A stretch of 64,000 nt of DNA, taken from Arthrobacter sp. NtRootA1 (GTDB taxonomy: Bacteria > Actinomycetota > Actinomycetes > Actinomycetales > Micrococcaceae). The stretch lies in contig NZ_AP024630.1 of assembly GCF_019976975.1 (NCBI RefSeq), forward strand, positions 62,001 through 126,000. Direction: 5' to 3'. Numbering within the stretch: the stretch's first letter is position 1; each line of letters begins with the position of its first letter. Under the pieces are notes generated by a model. The model was not told where the DNA came from. It saw nothing but the letters and a program-made list of their open reading frames with translations, and searched no databases. A program made the translations under genes and the position numbers. Below, in pieces: positions 18,354 to 26,528 of the stretch.

Positions 18354-19283
18354 ATGTCAGCACTCACCTACACGTTCCTGGGGCCGGAGGGAACGTTCAC
18401 TGAGACCGCCCTCATGCAGGTCCCCGGCGCCGCTGATGCCTCCCGCATTCCTTGCACCAACGTGAACACGGCGCTCGAGCGGGTGCGCAACGGTGAGGCC
18501 GACGCCGCCATGGTTCCCATCGAAAACTCGGTGGAGGGTGGCGTGACTGCCACCCTGGATGCCATTGCCACCGGCCCGGAACTCCGGATCATCCGCGAGG
18601 CCCTCGTTCCTATTACGTTCGTCCTCGTGGCGAGACCCGGCGTCGTGGTTTCTGACATAAAGCGCATCTCCACCCACGGCCACGCGTGGGCCCAATGCCG
18701 CCTCTGGGTGGAGGAAAACATTCCGAACGCGGATTATGTCCCCGGTTCCTCTACCGCTGCATCGGCCATGGGCCTCCTGGAAGGAGATGCCCACTACGAC
18801 GCCGCCATTTGCGCACCGCTAATTGCGGGGGAGCAGCCTGGACTCAACGTTCTGGCCGAAAACATCGGCGACAACCCGGACGCAGTCACCCGCTTTATCC
18901 TGGTGAGCCGGCCGGGTACTTTGCCCGAACGCACGGGTGCGGACAAGACCACGGTTGTTGTCCCGCTGCCGGAAGACCACCCCGGTGCACTCATGGAAAT
19001 CCTGGACCAGTTCGCTTCGCGAGGGGTCAACCTGAGCCGGATCGAATCACGCCCCACCGGCCAGTACCTTGGCCACTATTTCTTCAGCATCGATGCCGAC
19101 GGCCATGCGTCGGATTCCCGTGTTGCTGATGCCTTGGCGGGTCTTCACAGAATCAGCCCGGCAACCCGTTTCCTGGGCTCGTACGCGCGCGCCGATAAGC
19201 AAGCTGCGGTGGTTGCCCCTCACACTTCTGACGCCGCCTTTGCCTCTGCTCATGCGTGGGTCCAGTCGATTCTTAAGGGCTAG
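18354..19283 (+). CDS. pheA: prephenate dehydratase
   Basis: 309 residues. The N-terminal prephenate dehydratase domain (1-190) has FLGPEGTFTE, VPIENSVEGGV and the catalytic TRF motif in NPDAVTRFILVSR. It is followed by an ACT domain (about 205-285) with GALMEILDQFASRGVNLSRIESRP (in parts), the phenylalanine-sensing site. It converts prephenate to phenylpyruvate for phenylalanine synthesis and should be feedback-inhibited by Phe. This is the monofunctional actinobacterial form, without chorismate mutase. AAGGAA precedes the ATG. Confidence 0.95.
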   Translation: MSALTYTFLGPEGTFTETALMQVPGAADASRIPCTNVNTALERVRNGEADAAMVPIENSVEGGVTATLDAIATGPELRIIREALVPITFVLVARPGVVVSDIKRISTHGHAWAQCRLWVEENIPNADYVPGSSTAASAMGLLEGDAHYDAAICAPLIAGEQPGLNVLAENIGDNPDAVTRFILVSRPGTLPERTGADKTTVVVPLPEDHPGALMEILDQFASRGVNLSRIESRPTGQYLGHYFFSIDADGHASDSRVADALAGLHRISPATRFLGSYARADKQAAVVAPHTSDAAFASAHAWVQSILKG

Positions 19284-19402
19284 GCTGCGCTGTTGCCGGC
19301 ACTAAATTATTGAACCTTCAACCCCTTTCGCGTTGCTGCAAGTGTGCGTATGCTTGCCTGATCCATAAACGATGGATGAATGCCAAAAAGAAGGGAGCGG
19401 TC

Positions 19403-19633
19403 ATGTCTGTCCACCGAGATGACAAAGACGGCCAGGGCATGATCGTCAATCCCAAGCCCTCCGGCGAGAACAAGGACGACTGGGACGGCGACGAAGCTGA
19501 CCGCGCGGATCGACTCCGTTTTGAAGAAGAACAAGCGATGATCCGTGAGCAGGCCGAGGCCCGGGCTGCAGCGAAGGCGGCGGCCGAAGCAGCCGCAGCG
19601 AATGCGGCGCAACCGGAGAAGGGCGCAGTCTAG
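19403..19633 (+). CDS. small acidic Ala/Glu-rich hypothetical protein
   Basis: 76 residues from ATG 19403, which has AGGGAG at ideal spacing; an in-frame ATG at 19379 would add 8 basic residues. The N-terminal half is Asp/Lys-rich (MSVHRDDKDGQGMIVNPKP) and the C-terminal half is a predicted long helix (REQAEARAAAKAAAEAAAA). No domain is recognised. Its stop codon overlaps the stop of the convergent lipid kinase gene by three bases, so the two genes share their ends. Confidence 0.65.
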   Translation: MSVHRDDKDGQGMIVNPKPSGENKDDWDGDEADRADRLRFEEEQAMIREQAEARAAAKAAAEAAAANAAQPEKGAV

Positions 19634-20691
19634 AGGGTTTGAGCCTTCGGTACCCGCACCAATAGTGAACCCGGCTGGACCTGAACGGTGACCTCCGTGG
19701 CCTCGCCCGCGGGGTCGCCGTCGAGTTGCGTCGCCATGGGTTCCTGGCTGCGAATGGTGACCTTGCCGGAGCGATAGAAATTCATCACCGGCAAATTCCG
19801 CTTGTGCTTGAACAGGATCTTCGCATACATGGCGATCCATCCGAGGGCGCTGCGGGGGCTCATGACGACGATATCCAGCATGCCGTCGTCGATCATGGCT
19901 TCCGGGATGAAATCAATACCTCCCGGAATCAGGCCACAGTTGGCGAAAAGCACGCTGCGGATTTTCCGGGCCTGTTCCGGCTGGTCATCCATGGTGATGG
20001 TGACGCGCTTGCGGCGGCCGGGGAGATGCCGGACTCCCGCCTCTGTGTAGGCCAGCCAACCCACGCTCTTCTTCAGGTCTTCCTTGGTATCGCCCAAAAC
20101 CTCGGCGTCCAGGCCCATTCCGGCGATCACAAGGAACGTATGGGTGGACGATTCTCCGGTAATGCCGTTGTCTATGGCCATGCTGGCGGTGTCAATAAAG
20201 CGCTGATGCCCAAAGAGGGCGATCTGGATGCAGTCGGCGATGTCGTTGACGTCCAGATCGACATTGCGGGCCAGGAGGTTGCCGGTGCCCAGCGGAATGA
20301 GGCCCATCGCCACGCCCTTATGCGCCAGCGACTCAGCCACCACACGCACTGTACCGTCGCCACCGCACGCAAGAACGACGTCGGCCCCGTACTCCAGCGC
20401 TTGGCGGGACTGCCCGTACCCGGGATCCTCAACAGTGGTTTCAAAGAATTTCGGGCTGTCCCAACCGGCGAGGTCGCAGGCGTCGATGATCGCTTGCCGG
20501 GCCTCGAGAGACTTGTTTTTCACCGGGTTGAGGATGACCGCAACCTTCTGGTGCCCTGGCTCCGGCTTGTGGGTGTCCTCCCGGACCGCGCTCCTGACGT
20601 GACGGGCTCTCAATCGGCGCACACCCCACCAACTGGAGACGGCAAACGCCACGCCCCCAGCGAGAATCACGTACAGGATCCAGTCGCTCAT
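19630..20691 (-). CDS. diacylglycerol/sphingosine-type lipid kinase (DagK family)
   Basis: 353 residues. A single N-terminal membrane helix (about 3-22, ILYVILAGGVAFAVSSWW) is followed by a DAGK catalytic domain starting at KVAVILNPVKN and containing the nucleotide motifs ACGGDGTVRVVAE and IPLGTGNLLARN. The C-terminal half is the YegS/DgkB-like beta-sandwich (NCGLIPGGIDFIPEAMIDDG). It phosphorylates a lipid at the membrane with ATP; diacylglycerol is the most likely substrate. It diverges from serS. Confidence 0.9.
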   Translation of the reverse strand: MSDWILYVILAGGVAFAVSSWWGVRRLRARHVRSAVREDTHKPEPGHQKVAVILNPVKNKSLEARQAIIDACDLAGWDSPKFFETTVEDPGYGQSRQALEYGADVVLACGGDGTVRVVAESLAHKGVAMGLIPLGTGNLLARNVDLDVNDIADCIQIALFGHQRFIDTASMAIDNGITGESSTHTFLVIAGMGLDAEVLGDTKEDLKKSVGWLAYTEAGVRHLPGRRKRVTITMDDQPEQARKIRSVLFANCGLIPGGIDFIPEAMIDDGMLDIVVMSPRSALGWIAMYAKILFKHKRNLPVMNFYRSGKVTIRSQEPMATQLDGDPAGEATEVTVQVQPGSLLVRVPKAQTL

Positions 20692-20800
20692 GGTGCTCCA
20701 ACACTATCGTCCCGGGTAGTGCTGATTTCACGATGTTCTCTCGGCGCTTGCGCGCTGCAGCGTCCGCACGGGAAATCAGCGGCCCATTCGATACTCTTGT

Positions 20801-22084
20801 GTGGTGATCGACGTAAAAGACCTCAGCGAAAATCCGGACAAGTTCCGTGCCAGCCAGCGCGCCCGTGGCGCCGACGAGTCTGTTGTGGACGCGATCATCT
20901 CCGCAGACTCCGATCGCCGCGCCGCGCTGATCCGCCATGAGACCCTCCGCGCCGAGCAGAACGCCTTCGGCAAGAAGGTTGCCCAGGCAAAGGGCGAGGA
21001 AAAGCAGGCCCTGCTGGCCGAGGTCAAGGAACTGGCCAACTCGGTGAAGGCCGCTTCCGCCGAAGCCGCTGCTGCCCAAGCCAAGCAGGAAGAGCTGCTC
21101 CGCACCATCCCCAACCTGATCGTGGATGGCGTTCCCGAGGGCGGCGAGGACGATTACGTTGTGGTCAAGACGGTGGGCACGCCGCGCGAATTCACGGATT
21201 TCGAGCCGAAGGACCACCTGGAAATCGGCGAACTTATCGGCGCGATCGACATGGAACGCGGCGCCAAGGTCTCGGGCGCGCGCTTCTACTTCCTCCGCGG
21301 CGTTGGCGCCCGACTGGAAATGGCGCTCCTGCAGATGGCCATGGACCAGGCCATCGAGGCAGGCTTCGTCCCGATGATTACGCCCACTTTGGTGCGCCCG
21401 GAGACCATGCAGGGCACGGGCTTTGACGTAAAGCACGACGCCGAGATCTACCGTCTCGCTGAAGACGACCTTTACCTTGTGGGAACCTCGGAGGTGGCCC
21501 TCGCGGGCTACCACGCAGACGAGATCCTGGACCTCTCCGCCGGCCCCATCCGCTACGCCGGCCAGAGCTCCTGTTACCGTCGCGAGGCCGGTTCGCACGG
21601 CAAGGACACCCGGGGCATCATCCGTGTGCACCAGTTCAACAAAGTGGAGATGTTCATTTACACCACGGTTGAAGAAGCAGCGGCAGAGCACGAACGCCTG
21701 CTTGCCTGGGAAGAGGAAATGCTGGCCAAGTGCGAGCTTCCGTACCGCGTGATCGACACAGCTGCGGGCGACCTAGGCATGTCCGCGGCACGCAAGTTCG
21801 ATTGCGAAGCCTGGGTTCCTACCCAGAACGCCTACCGCGAGCTCACGTCCACCTCCAACTGCACCACGTTCCAGGCCCGCCGCCTGAACATCCGCGAACG
21901 CGTGATCAACGAGGAAGGCGTTGCCAAGGGTACCCGCGCTGTGGCAACCCTGAATGGCACCCTTGCCACCACCCGCTGGATCGTTGCGCTGTTGGAGCAC
22001 CACCAGAACCCGGACGGCTCGGTCAACGTTCCCAAGGCGCTGCAGAAGTACATTGGTGGGCTTGAGGTTCTGCCGGTCCTGTAG
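20801..22084 (+). CDS. serS: seryl-tRNA synthetase
   Basis: About 427 residues. The N-terminal coiled coil (about 30-105, Ala/Lys/Glu-rich antiparallel arm that binds the tRNA-Ser variable arm) precedes a class II core with motif 2 ([18 protein letters not shown]) and motif 3 ([18 protein letters not shown]). Two adjacent GTG codons (20801 and 20804) can start the protein. TACTCT at 20792-20797 could be a -10 element placing the transcript start at or next to the second GTG, so a leaderless mRNA is plausible; no Shine-Dalgarno is present. Confidence 0.95.
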   Translation: MVIDVKDLSENPDKFRASQRARGADESVVDAIISADSDRRAALIRHETLRAEQNAFGKKVAQAKGEEKQALLAEVKELANSVKAASAEAAAAQAKQEELLRTIPNLIVDGVPEGGEDDYVVVKTVGTPREFTDFEPKDHLEIGELIGAIDMERGAKVSGARFYFLRGVGARLEMALLQMAMDQAIEAGFVPMITPTLVRPETMQGTGFDVKHDAEIYRLAEDDLYLVGTSEVALAGYHADEILDLSAGPIRYAGQSSCYRREAGSHGKDTRGIIRVHQFNKVEMFIYTTVEEAAAEHERLLAWEEEMLAKCELPYRVIDTAAGDLGMSAARKFDCEAWVPTQNAYRELTSTSNCTTFQARRLNIRERVINEEGVAKGTRAVATLNGTLATTRWIVALLEHHQNPDGSVNVPKALQKYIGGLEVLPVL

Positions 22085-22096
22085 TTCTCTCCGCGG

Positions 22097-22162
22097 ATCC
22101 CGCCCTTGTTCGTTTCACCCGCCCTTGTAGGTCGGGAGCAGCGAACAAGAGCGGGATTTTTG
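22097..22162 (+). terminator. serS terminator that is also a copy of an intergenic palindromic repeat
   Basis: ATCCCGCCCTTGTTCG (22097-22112) pairs with 22142-22157 with one mismatch and is followed by TTTTT, which makes a good rho-independent terminator 12 bp after serS. The loop contains CGCCCTTGTAGGTCGGGA. A second copy of the same element, partly degraded, lies at 23313-23367 after the next gene. Confidence 0.75.
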
Positions 22163-22248
22163 CTGCCACTTGTCCTCCACAGGTCCCGTTGTCCACATAG
22201 GGGTTTTCCGGTCCAGAGGCAGGGAATCGTTGCAGGCACAGTGGAGCG

Positions 22249-23307
22249 ATGAACATACCCCCTGGCCTCATTGAGACGCCTGCACTGCTGCGAACGGGAA
22301 TCACCACGGACTCCATCCATCGGAAATTCCGCGCCGGCGAATTGGTGCGGGTCCGGCGAGGCTACTACGTGGAGACGTCCCGCTGGCTCGAAGCCAAACC
22401 CTGGGACCGCTTCGCGTGGTCGTTGGCCGCAGCATCCCGGGCTGTACCTGGCTTGATACTGTGCCGTGAAACTGCGGCTTTCGCGATGGGAATACCCGTT
22501 CTGCGTACGCCGACCCATGTGGAATGTATAACGGCAGCTTCCAGCAGATCGGGTCGCGGCCGGCCCACCCTGTCTGTCCTTGGGCAGAGCCCGGCGGCGC
22601 GGAAGATCCGCCAAGAGGGTGGGTTTCCTCTGCGATTTCACCTGGGCAAAGAGCGAAATCCTGACATGGTGGGAGGGTATGCGTGCACTGCCCTGGTGCA
22701 AACTGTCTTGGACGTAGCATTTACGTCACGCCTTAGTCAGTCCCTCGTGGTGGCCGACGGAGCTGCGCGGGAAATGTGGAAACAGGGCAGGCTGGACCTT
22801 CATGGAAGCCTCATGGATGTGGACGGCATCGCGATCGCAGTGCGTGGGAATCAGAACGCGAGTGCCCGTCGTCGTGCGGAAGTTGCCTTGTCCTTGGCCA
22901 CGCCGTTATCCGAGTCAGCCGGTGAGTCTTACAGCCGGGCGGCCTTCCATTACCTCGGCTTCCAACAGCCCGAGCTTCAACACCGCTTCACTGATGCCAA
23001 CGGATTCATTGGCAGGGCTGACTTTTGGTGGCCTCCGTCCAGTGGGCGAAGGGGTGTAGTGGGTGAGTTTGACGGCAAGGGGAAGTACCTTGACGCCGAG
23101 CTCAGAAACGGCGCAACCCCTGAAGAGGTCCTTTACAAAGAGAAGCTGAGGGAGGACCGGATTCGCGCCCTCGGATTCGGTTTCGTGCGTTGGGGTTGGC
23201 CTCATGTGGAGAATCCGGAGAGGCTCCGCCGAAAATTGCTGCAAGGGGGCCTGTCTCCGGCTCGAGATGCTGGACGGATTCCCTGGAACCTGCCCAGGCC
23301 AGGATGA
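22249..23307 (+). CDS. AbiEi-like antitoxin-domain protein with DUF559-like C-terminus
   Basis: 352 residues. The N-terminus (1-75) has the winged-helix pattern of type IV AbiEi antitoxin domains (ALLRTGITTDSIHRKFRAG, LVRVRRGYYVE). The C-terminal third contains VVGEFDGKGKYLD and EVLYKEKLREDRIRALGF, resembling the DUF559/Vsr-like endonuclease-fold domain frequent in actinobacterial proteins of this type. The usual AbiEii nucleotidyltransferase toxin is absent on both sides, so this is an orphan, and a true toxin-antitoxin role is doubtful. It is bracketed by two copies of a palindromic repeat. Confidence 0.72.
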   Translation: MNIPPGLIETPALLRTGITTDSIHRKFRAGELVRVRRGYYVETSRWLEAKPWDRFAWSLAAASRAVPGLILCRETAAFAMGIPVLRTPTHVECITAASSRSGRGRPTLSVLGQSPAARKIRQEGGFPLRFHLGKERNPDMVGGYACTALVQTVLDVAFTSRLSQSLVVADGAAREMWKQGRLDLHGSLMDVDGIAIAVRGNQNASARRRAEVALSLATPLSESAGESYSRAAFHYLGFQQPELQHRFTDANGFIGRADFWWPPSSGRRGVVGEFDGKGKYLDAELRNGATPEEVLYKEKLREDRIRALGFGFVRWGWPHVENPERLRRKLLQGGLSPARDAGRIPWNLPRPG

Positions 23308-23312
23308 GCCCC

Positions 23313-23367
23313 ATCTTGTTCGCAACGCCCAACCTTGTAGGCAGGGACCCGCGAACAAGGGCGGGAT
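23313..23367. repeat. second copy of the ATCCCGCCCTTGTTCG palindromic element
   Basis: ATCTTGTTCG (23313-23322), CTTGTAGGCAGGGA in the centre and CGAACAAGGGCGGGAT (23352-23367) match the element after serS in the same order. The inner stem CTTGTTCG/CGAACAAG is perfect; the outer left arm has decayed. It begins 6 bp after the AbiEi-like stop and may terminate that gene. Confidence 0.7.
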
Positions 23368-23465
23368 CTGGCAGCGGGGGCCGCGCGGAGTGTTCACGCG
23401 GCGTTAATCCGGTGCTGTGTCCCCGGTCCTAGTGCGGTGTCAGAGGTGTCTGCTCTACTGGAACC

Positions 23466-24311
23466 ATGACTATTTTGACTGACACTCCAGTTGCTGGCAT
23501 CGATGACCAGCCAAATAACAACAACAAACTCATGATCGCATTGGACGTTGACGGCACGCTCGTGGACCACGACGGCCACATGTCTCCAGAGGTTAGGGCG
23601 GCTGCGCAGGAGGTAGTCGCGAGCGGACACGACGTCATGATCGCCACCGGCCGGTCGCTGAATGCAACGCTCCCCATCATTGAGCAAATCGGCTTGGAAC
23701 GTGGCTACGCGGTGTGCTGCAATGGCGGCGTTACTCTCCGGCTGGATCCGGGCCTCAACGCAGGCTACGAAATCATCCACAAGGCAACGTTCGATCCCGC
23801 TCCCGCGCTGAAGGCCCTGCGCGAACGCCTCCCCAACGCCAAGTACGCGCTGGAGGATGAAGACGGGAACTTCCTCTCCACGGAGCGCTTCCAGGATGCC
23901 AGCTTTGGCGTCGAGGCAATCGGCGTGGACTTCCAGACCATGTTGGAGGCCACGGCCGTACGCGTGGTGGTCTTCAGCAGTGACAACACCTCGGACGACT
24001 TCAACCACGCCATCCGTCACATCGGCCTTTCCGGCGTGACGTACTCGGTGGGTTGGACTGCATGGCTGGACATTGCAGCGGAGGGCGTGACGAAGGCCAG
24101 TGCGCTGGAGGCACTGCGCCAGAGGATCGGCACGGAACAGGTCAACACGGTGGCAGTGGGCGATGGCCGCAACGACATCGAGATGCTGACATGGGCCGGC
24201 AGGGGAGTGGCCATGGGCCAGGCTCCCGAAGAAGTGATCGCCGTTGCGGACGAGGTCACTGCGTCAGTATTCGACGACGGCGCCGCCCTGGTACTGCGCA
24301 GCCTCCTGTAA
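23466..24311 (+). CDS. HAD superfamily hydrolase, Cof/type IIB
   Basis: 281 residues. HAD motif I is ALDVDGTLVD near residue 25, motif II ATGRS near 58, and motif III/IV GDGRNDIEML near 238, with a C2B-type cap between. This is the Cof-like phosphatase group acting on sugar phosphates, nucleotides or cofactor phosphates in the cytoplasm. The substrate is unknown. The first 18 residues are Asp/Asn-rich and poorly conserved. Two spaced 11-bp repeats (GTTCACGCGGC, GTTAATCCGGT) at 23392-23413 lie about 50 bp upstream. Confidence 0.9.
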   Translation: MTILTDTPVAGIDDQPNNNNKLMIALDVDGTLVDHDGHMSPEVRAAAQEVVASGHDVMIATGRSLNATLPIIEQIGLERGYAVCCNGGVTLRLDPGLNAGYEIIHKATFDPAPALKALRERLPNAKYALEDEDGNFLSTERFQDASFGVEAIGVDFQTMLEATAVRVVVFSSDNTSDDFNHAIRHIGLSGVTYSVGWTAWLDIAAEGVTKASALEALRQRIGTEQVNTVAVGDGRNDIEMLTWAGRGVAMGQAPEEVIAVADEVTASVFDDGAALVLRSLL

Positions 24312-24344
24312 CAGCCGCACGGCTAAGCCCGGAGGCGGGGCGCG

Positions 24345-24794
24345 TTAGTCCACCCGGCCCCGCCAAGCACCCGTTTCCTGGCCGCGGTCCTCGATGAATT
24401 CCTTGAATTTCTCCAGGTCCGCGGCCACCTGCATCTCGTCGGCGGAAAGCGCGGCGCCTGCCTTCTCCACGAATCCTTCGGGCTCCCATTCCAGTGTCAC
24501 GTTGACGCCGCAGTGCTGGGGTCCGAGGTTGTCGAAGCGGACTGTGCCGGCGTTACGTGGTGCGTCGATGCTCTCCCACGCAATGACGGAATCCGGAACT
24601 TGTTGGGTGATGCGGGCATCATATTCGCGCCGGACTCCGCCCACCTTGGTTGAGAAGTGCAGCGTTGAATCGTTGATCTGGCGGACGTTCTCCACGCCGC
24701 TCATGAACTCGGGGAACTTCTCGAACTGGGTCCACTGGTTGTAGGCGACCGAAACTGGTACCTCTACCTCGATGGCTTTCGTGACGGTTTGCAT
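24345..24794 (-). CDS. SRPBCC family protein (polyketide cyclase/START-like)
   Basis: 149 residues from the ATG at 24794, with AGGTG upstream; a GTG nine bases earlier is less likely. It starts MQTVTKAIEVEVPVSVAYNQW (in parts) and continues with FEKFPEFMSGVENVRQI and GGVRREYDARITQQVPDSVIAW. This is the 'cyclase/dehydrase' SRPBCC group found in many actinobacterial stress regulons. It is a small helix-grip ligand-binding protein without visible catalytic residues. It shares its strand with the GAF-ANTAR gene 42 bp upstream, so the two may be co-transcribed. Confidence 0.85.
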   Translation of the reverse strand: MQTVTKAIEVEVPVSVAYNQWTQFEKFPEFMSGVENVRQINDSTLHFSTKVGGVRREYDARITQQVPDSVIAWESIDAPRNAGTVRFDNLGPQHCGVNVTLEWEPEGFVEKAGAALSADEMQVAADLEKFKEFIEDRGQETGAWRGRVD

Positions 24795-24836
24795 GAGAGA
24801 CACCTCGATTTGGATTGTTGTGGGCTAGGTGGGGGG

Positions 24837-25577
24837 TTAAGTGAAATGGGATTGAACCGGGCCGCCGCCGGCTGAGTCGACGATTGCCTGTGCAACGTCC
24901 CGGAGCTTGACGTTCCGGTTGCTGGAGGCTTTTTTGATGAGCTCAACGGCTTCAGCTTGGCTGCATCTGTTTTGGGCGATGATGATGCCTGTGGCGACGT
25001 CGATGACCGTCCGGGATGCCATGGCCGCACGAAGGTTGGCGGCGGTTTGGCTGTGCTGCGCAATCAGCACTGCCAGTTGCAGGCCCTTGGATGCCTGCTG
25101 GACATAATCAGTGGCGCGTTGAACGGCGGCCTGGTCGAAGCCGTTGGGGCGTTCGGAGTAGAGGTTCAAGCCTGCCCGGGCGGTGTCATCCGTAAGCGGG
25201 AAAGGAACGGCGAGCACAGAATGAACACCATTCGCCAGGGCGAGGTCGTTGTACTCCGGCCAAGTGTTGTCTTTTTCGAAGTTCGGAATATGCACCAGTG
25301 TGCCGTGCCTGCAGCAATGGATACACGGGCCGTCGGCGAATTGGTACTGGAGTTCGTCGAGCATCTGCGCCCGTTCGCTGCTGCTTGCCACTGTGGCTGC
25401 GGCCCGATGCCGAAGCAGAGTGATACCGCAAAATACTTCGTTGTCAGGTTTGGTGAACAGCGCCGCTGAGTGGCGCGCCAGCTCGCCGAGGAAGGCCTCC
25501 ACATCGGGTGTATCCAGAAGCAGATCCTGGATTTCCGCAGCTACAAGATGCGGTTCGGTGAGTTGTTGGTTTTCCAC
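24837..25577 (-). CDS. GAF-ANTAR RNA-binding regulator
   Basis: 246 residues from GTG 25577 (GGAGA five bases upstream). Residues 20-155 form a GAF domain with LALANGVHSVLAVPFPL, and residues 165-225 an ANTAR domain (AAMASRTVIDVATGIIIAQN, CSQAEAVELIKKASSNRNVK). ANTAR proteins bind paired hairpins in nascent RNA to prevent termination; GAF-ANTAR proteins are abundant in actinobacteria and respond to unknown cues. It diverges from the sigma factor gene across 142 bp, which suggests a stress or light/redox signalling group. Confidence 0.92.
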   Translation of the reverse strand: MENQQLTEPHLVAAEIQDLLLDTPDVEAFLGELARHSAALFTKPDNEVFCGITLLRHRAAATVASSSERAQMLDELQYQFADGPCIHCCRHGTLVHIPNFEKDNTWPEYNDLALANGVHSVLAVPFPLTDDTARAGLNLYSERPNGFDQAAVQRATDYVQQASKGLQLAVLIAQHSQTAANLRAAMASRTVIDVATGIIIAQNRCSQAEAVELIKKASSNRNVKLRDVAQAIVDSAGGGPVQSHFT

Positions 25578-25665
25578 GTGGATCTCCGATCCCTGGATGA
25601 GGCTACTCTTCGAGCGTAGTCCTGAATACCCGTTGAAAGCTAATAGTAAGTGTGCTTCTCTTTTT

Positions 25666-25681
25666 AAGGAGTCTTGCCGTG
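25666..25681 (+). promoter_or_regulatory. strong Shine-Dalgarno and GTG that are out of frame with the sigma gene
   Basis: AAGGAG (25666-25671) is followed seven bases later by GTG (25679-25681), the best translation start in this intergenic region. That GTG opens a frame that runs 75 codons to 25903, overlapping the sigma gene out of frame. The sigma frame has a TGA at 25711-25713 and can only start at ATG 25720, which lacks a comparable site. Confidence 0.5.
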
Positions 25682-25719
25682 GGCTCACCCACCCCAGCAG
25701 GTCTAAGGATTGAAGCCAC

Positions 25720-26493
25720 ATGCGACAAACCCGACCACACGACGTCCAAACCCGGCCTTCTGCGCCGGAGAGTACCATCCGTCAAAGCTTCCAAGACGGC
25801 TTGGTTTTGGACCATCTCAATCTCGCGAAATCCATTGCCGCCCGGTATTCCGCCCACACGCACGACCTCGACGACGTCCGGCAGGTTGCGTACATGGGCT
25901 TGATCAAGGCGGCACGAGGATTTGACGAAAGTAAAGGCGTCAGCTTCCCCGCCTACGCCGCTCCGACCATCGCTGGCGAGGTCAAGAGGTATCTCCGCGA
26001 TCACTGCTGGGTTGTGCGCCCACCGAGGCCCATCCAGGATGTGCGGCGCCAAGTGCTCGCCAGGACGGAGGAACTGACGCAAAGCCTGCAGAGGACTCCG
26101 ACCCCCGAGGAAGTGGCGGCGGACCTTCGCCTGGAACCTTGCCAAGTCAGGGAAGCCTTGATGGCCGGCACCAGCAAACGGCCGGATTCCCTGGATGCTC
26201 CCGCTGCGGAAGGCCGCGACGGACTCCAAGGAAGCCTTTCCGCTTTCGGATGTCCGACCGACCGGCTGGAGGACGTGCTCGCCCTGCGCAATGCGATCCG
26301 GGGCCTGAGCCCTGAGGACAGGCACCTCCTCTATCGCCGCTACTACCGAGAGGAAACGCAGTCCACCATCGCGGAGGCACTGGGCATGTCCCAAATGCAG
26401 GTCTCGCGGCGGCTTTCCAAGATCCTGGTGTCCCTGCAGACACAGTTGCTGGATGAGGAAGCGCACCTCCAGGACGGAACGGCGGCTCAGTAG
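25720..26493 (+). CDS. SigB/SigF-type alternative sigma factor
   Basis: 257 residues with the SigB/SigF/WhiG layout: region 2 (DLDDVRQVAYMGLIKAARGF, SFPAYAAPTIAGEVKRYLRD), region 3 (VRRQVLARTEELTQSLQRTPTPEEVAADL, in parts) and a region 4 HTH (STIAEALGMSQMQVSRRLSKIL, in parts). It should direct RNA polymerase to GTTT-GGGTA-type stress promoters. No anti-sigma or anti-anti-sigma gene is adjacent. The start is constrained: an in-frame TGA lies two codons upstream of ATG 25720, and a strong Shine-Dalgarno just before it serves another frame. Confidence 0.92.
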   Translation: MRQTRPHDVQTRPSAPESTIRQSFQDGLVLDHLNLAKSIAARYSAHTHDLDDVRQVAYMGLIKAARGFDESKGVSFPAYAAPTIAGEVKRYLRDHCWVVRPPRPIQDVRRQVLARTEELTQSLQRTPTPEEVAADLRLEPCQVREALMAGTSKRPDSLDAPAAEGRDGLQGSLSAFGCPTDRLEDVLALRNAIRGLSPEDRHLLYRRYYREETQSTIAEALGMSQMQVSRRLSKILVSLQTQLLDEEAHLQDGTAAQ

Positions 26494-26528
26494 GCAAACA
26501 ACAGCCGAAACCACCAAGTGCCCAGGAC

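Noticed and set aside
22097..23367. Composite mobile element made of the AbiEi-like gene and flanking repeats
   Set aside because: No transposase, no target-site duplication, and the repeats look like terminator palindromes; kept only as a question about recombination between copies.
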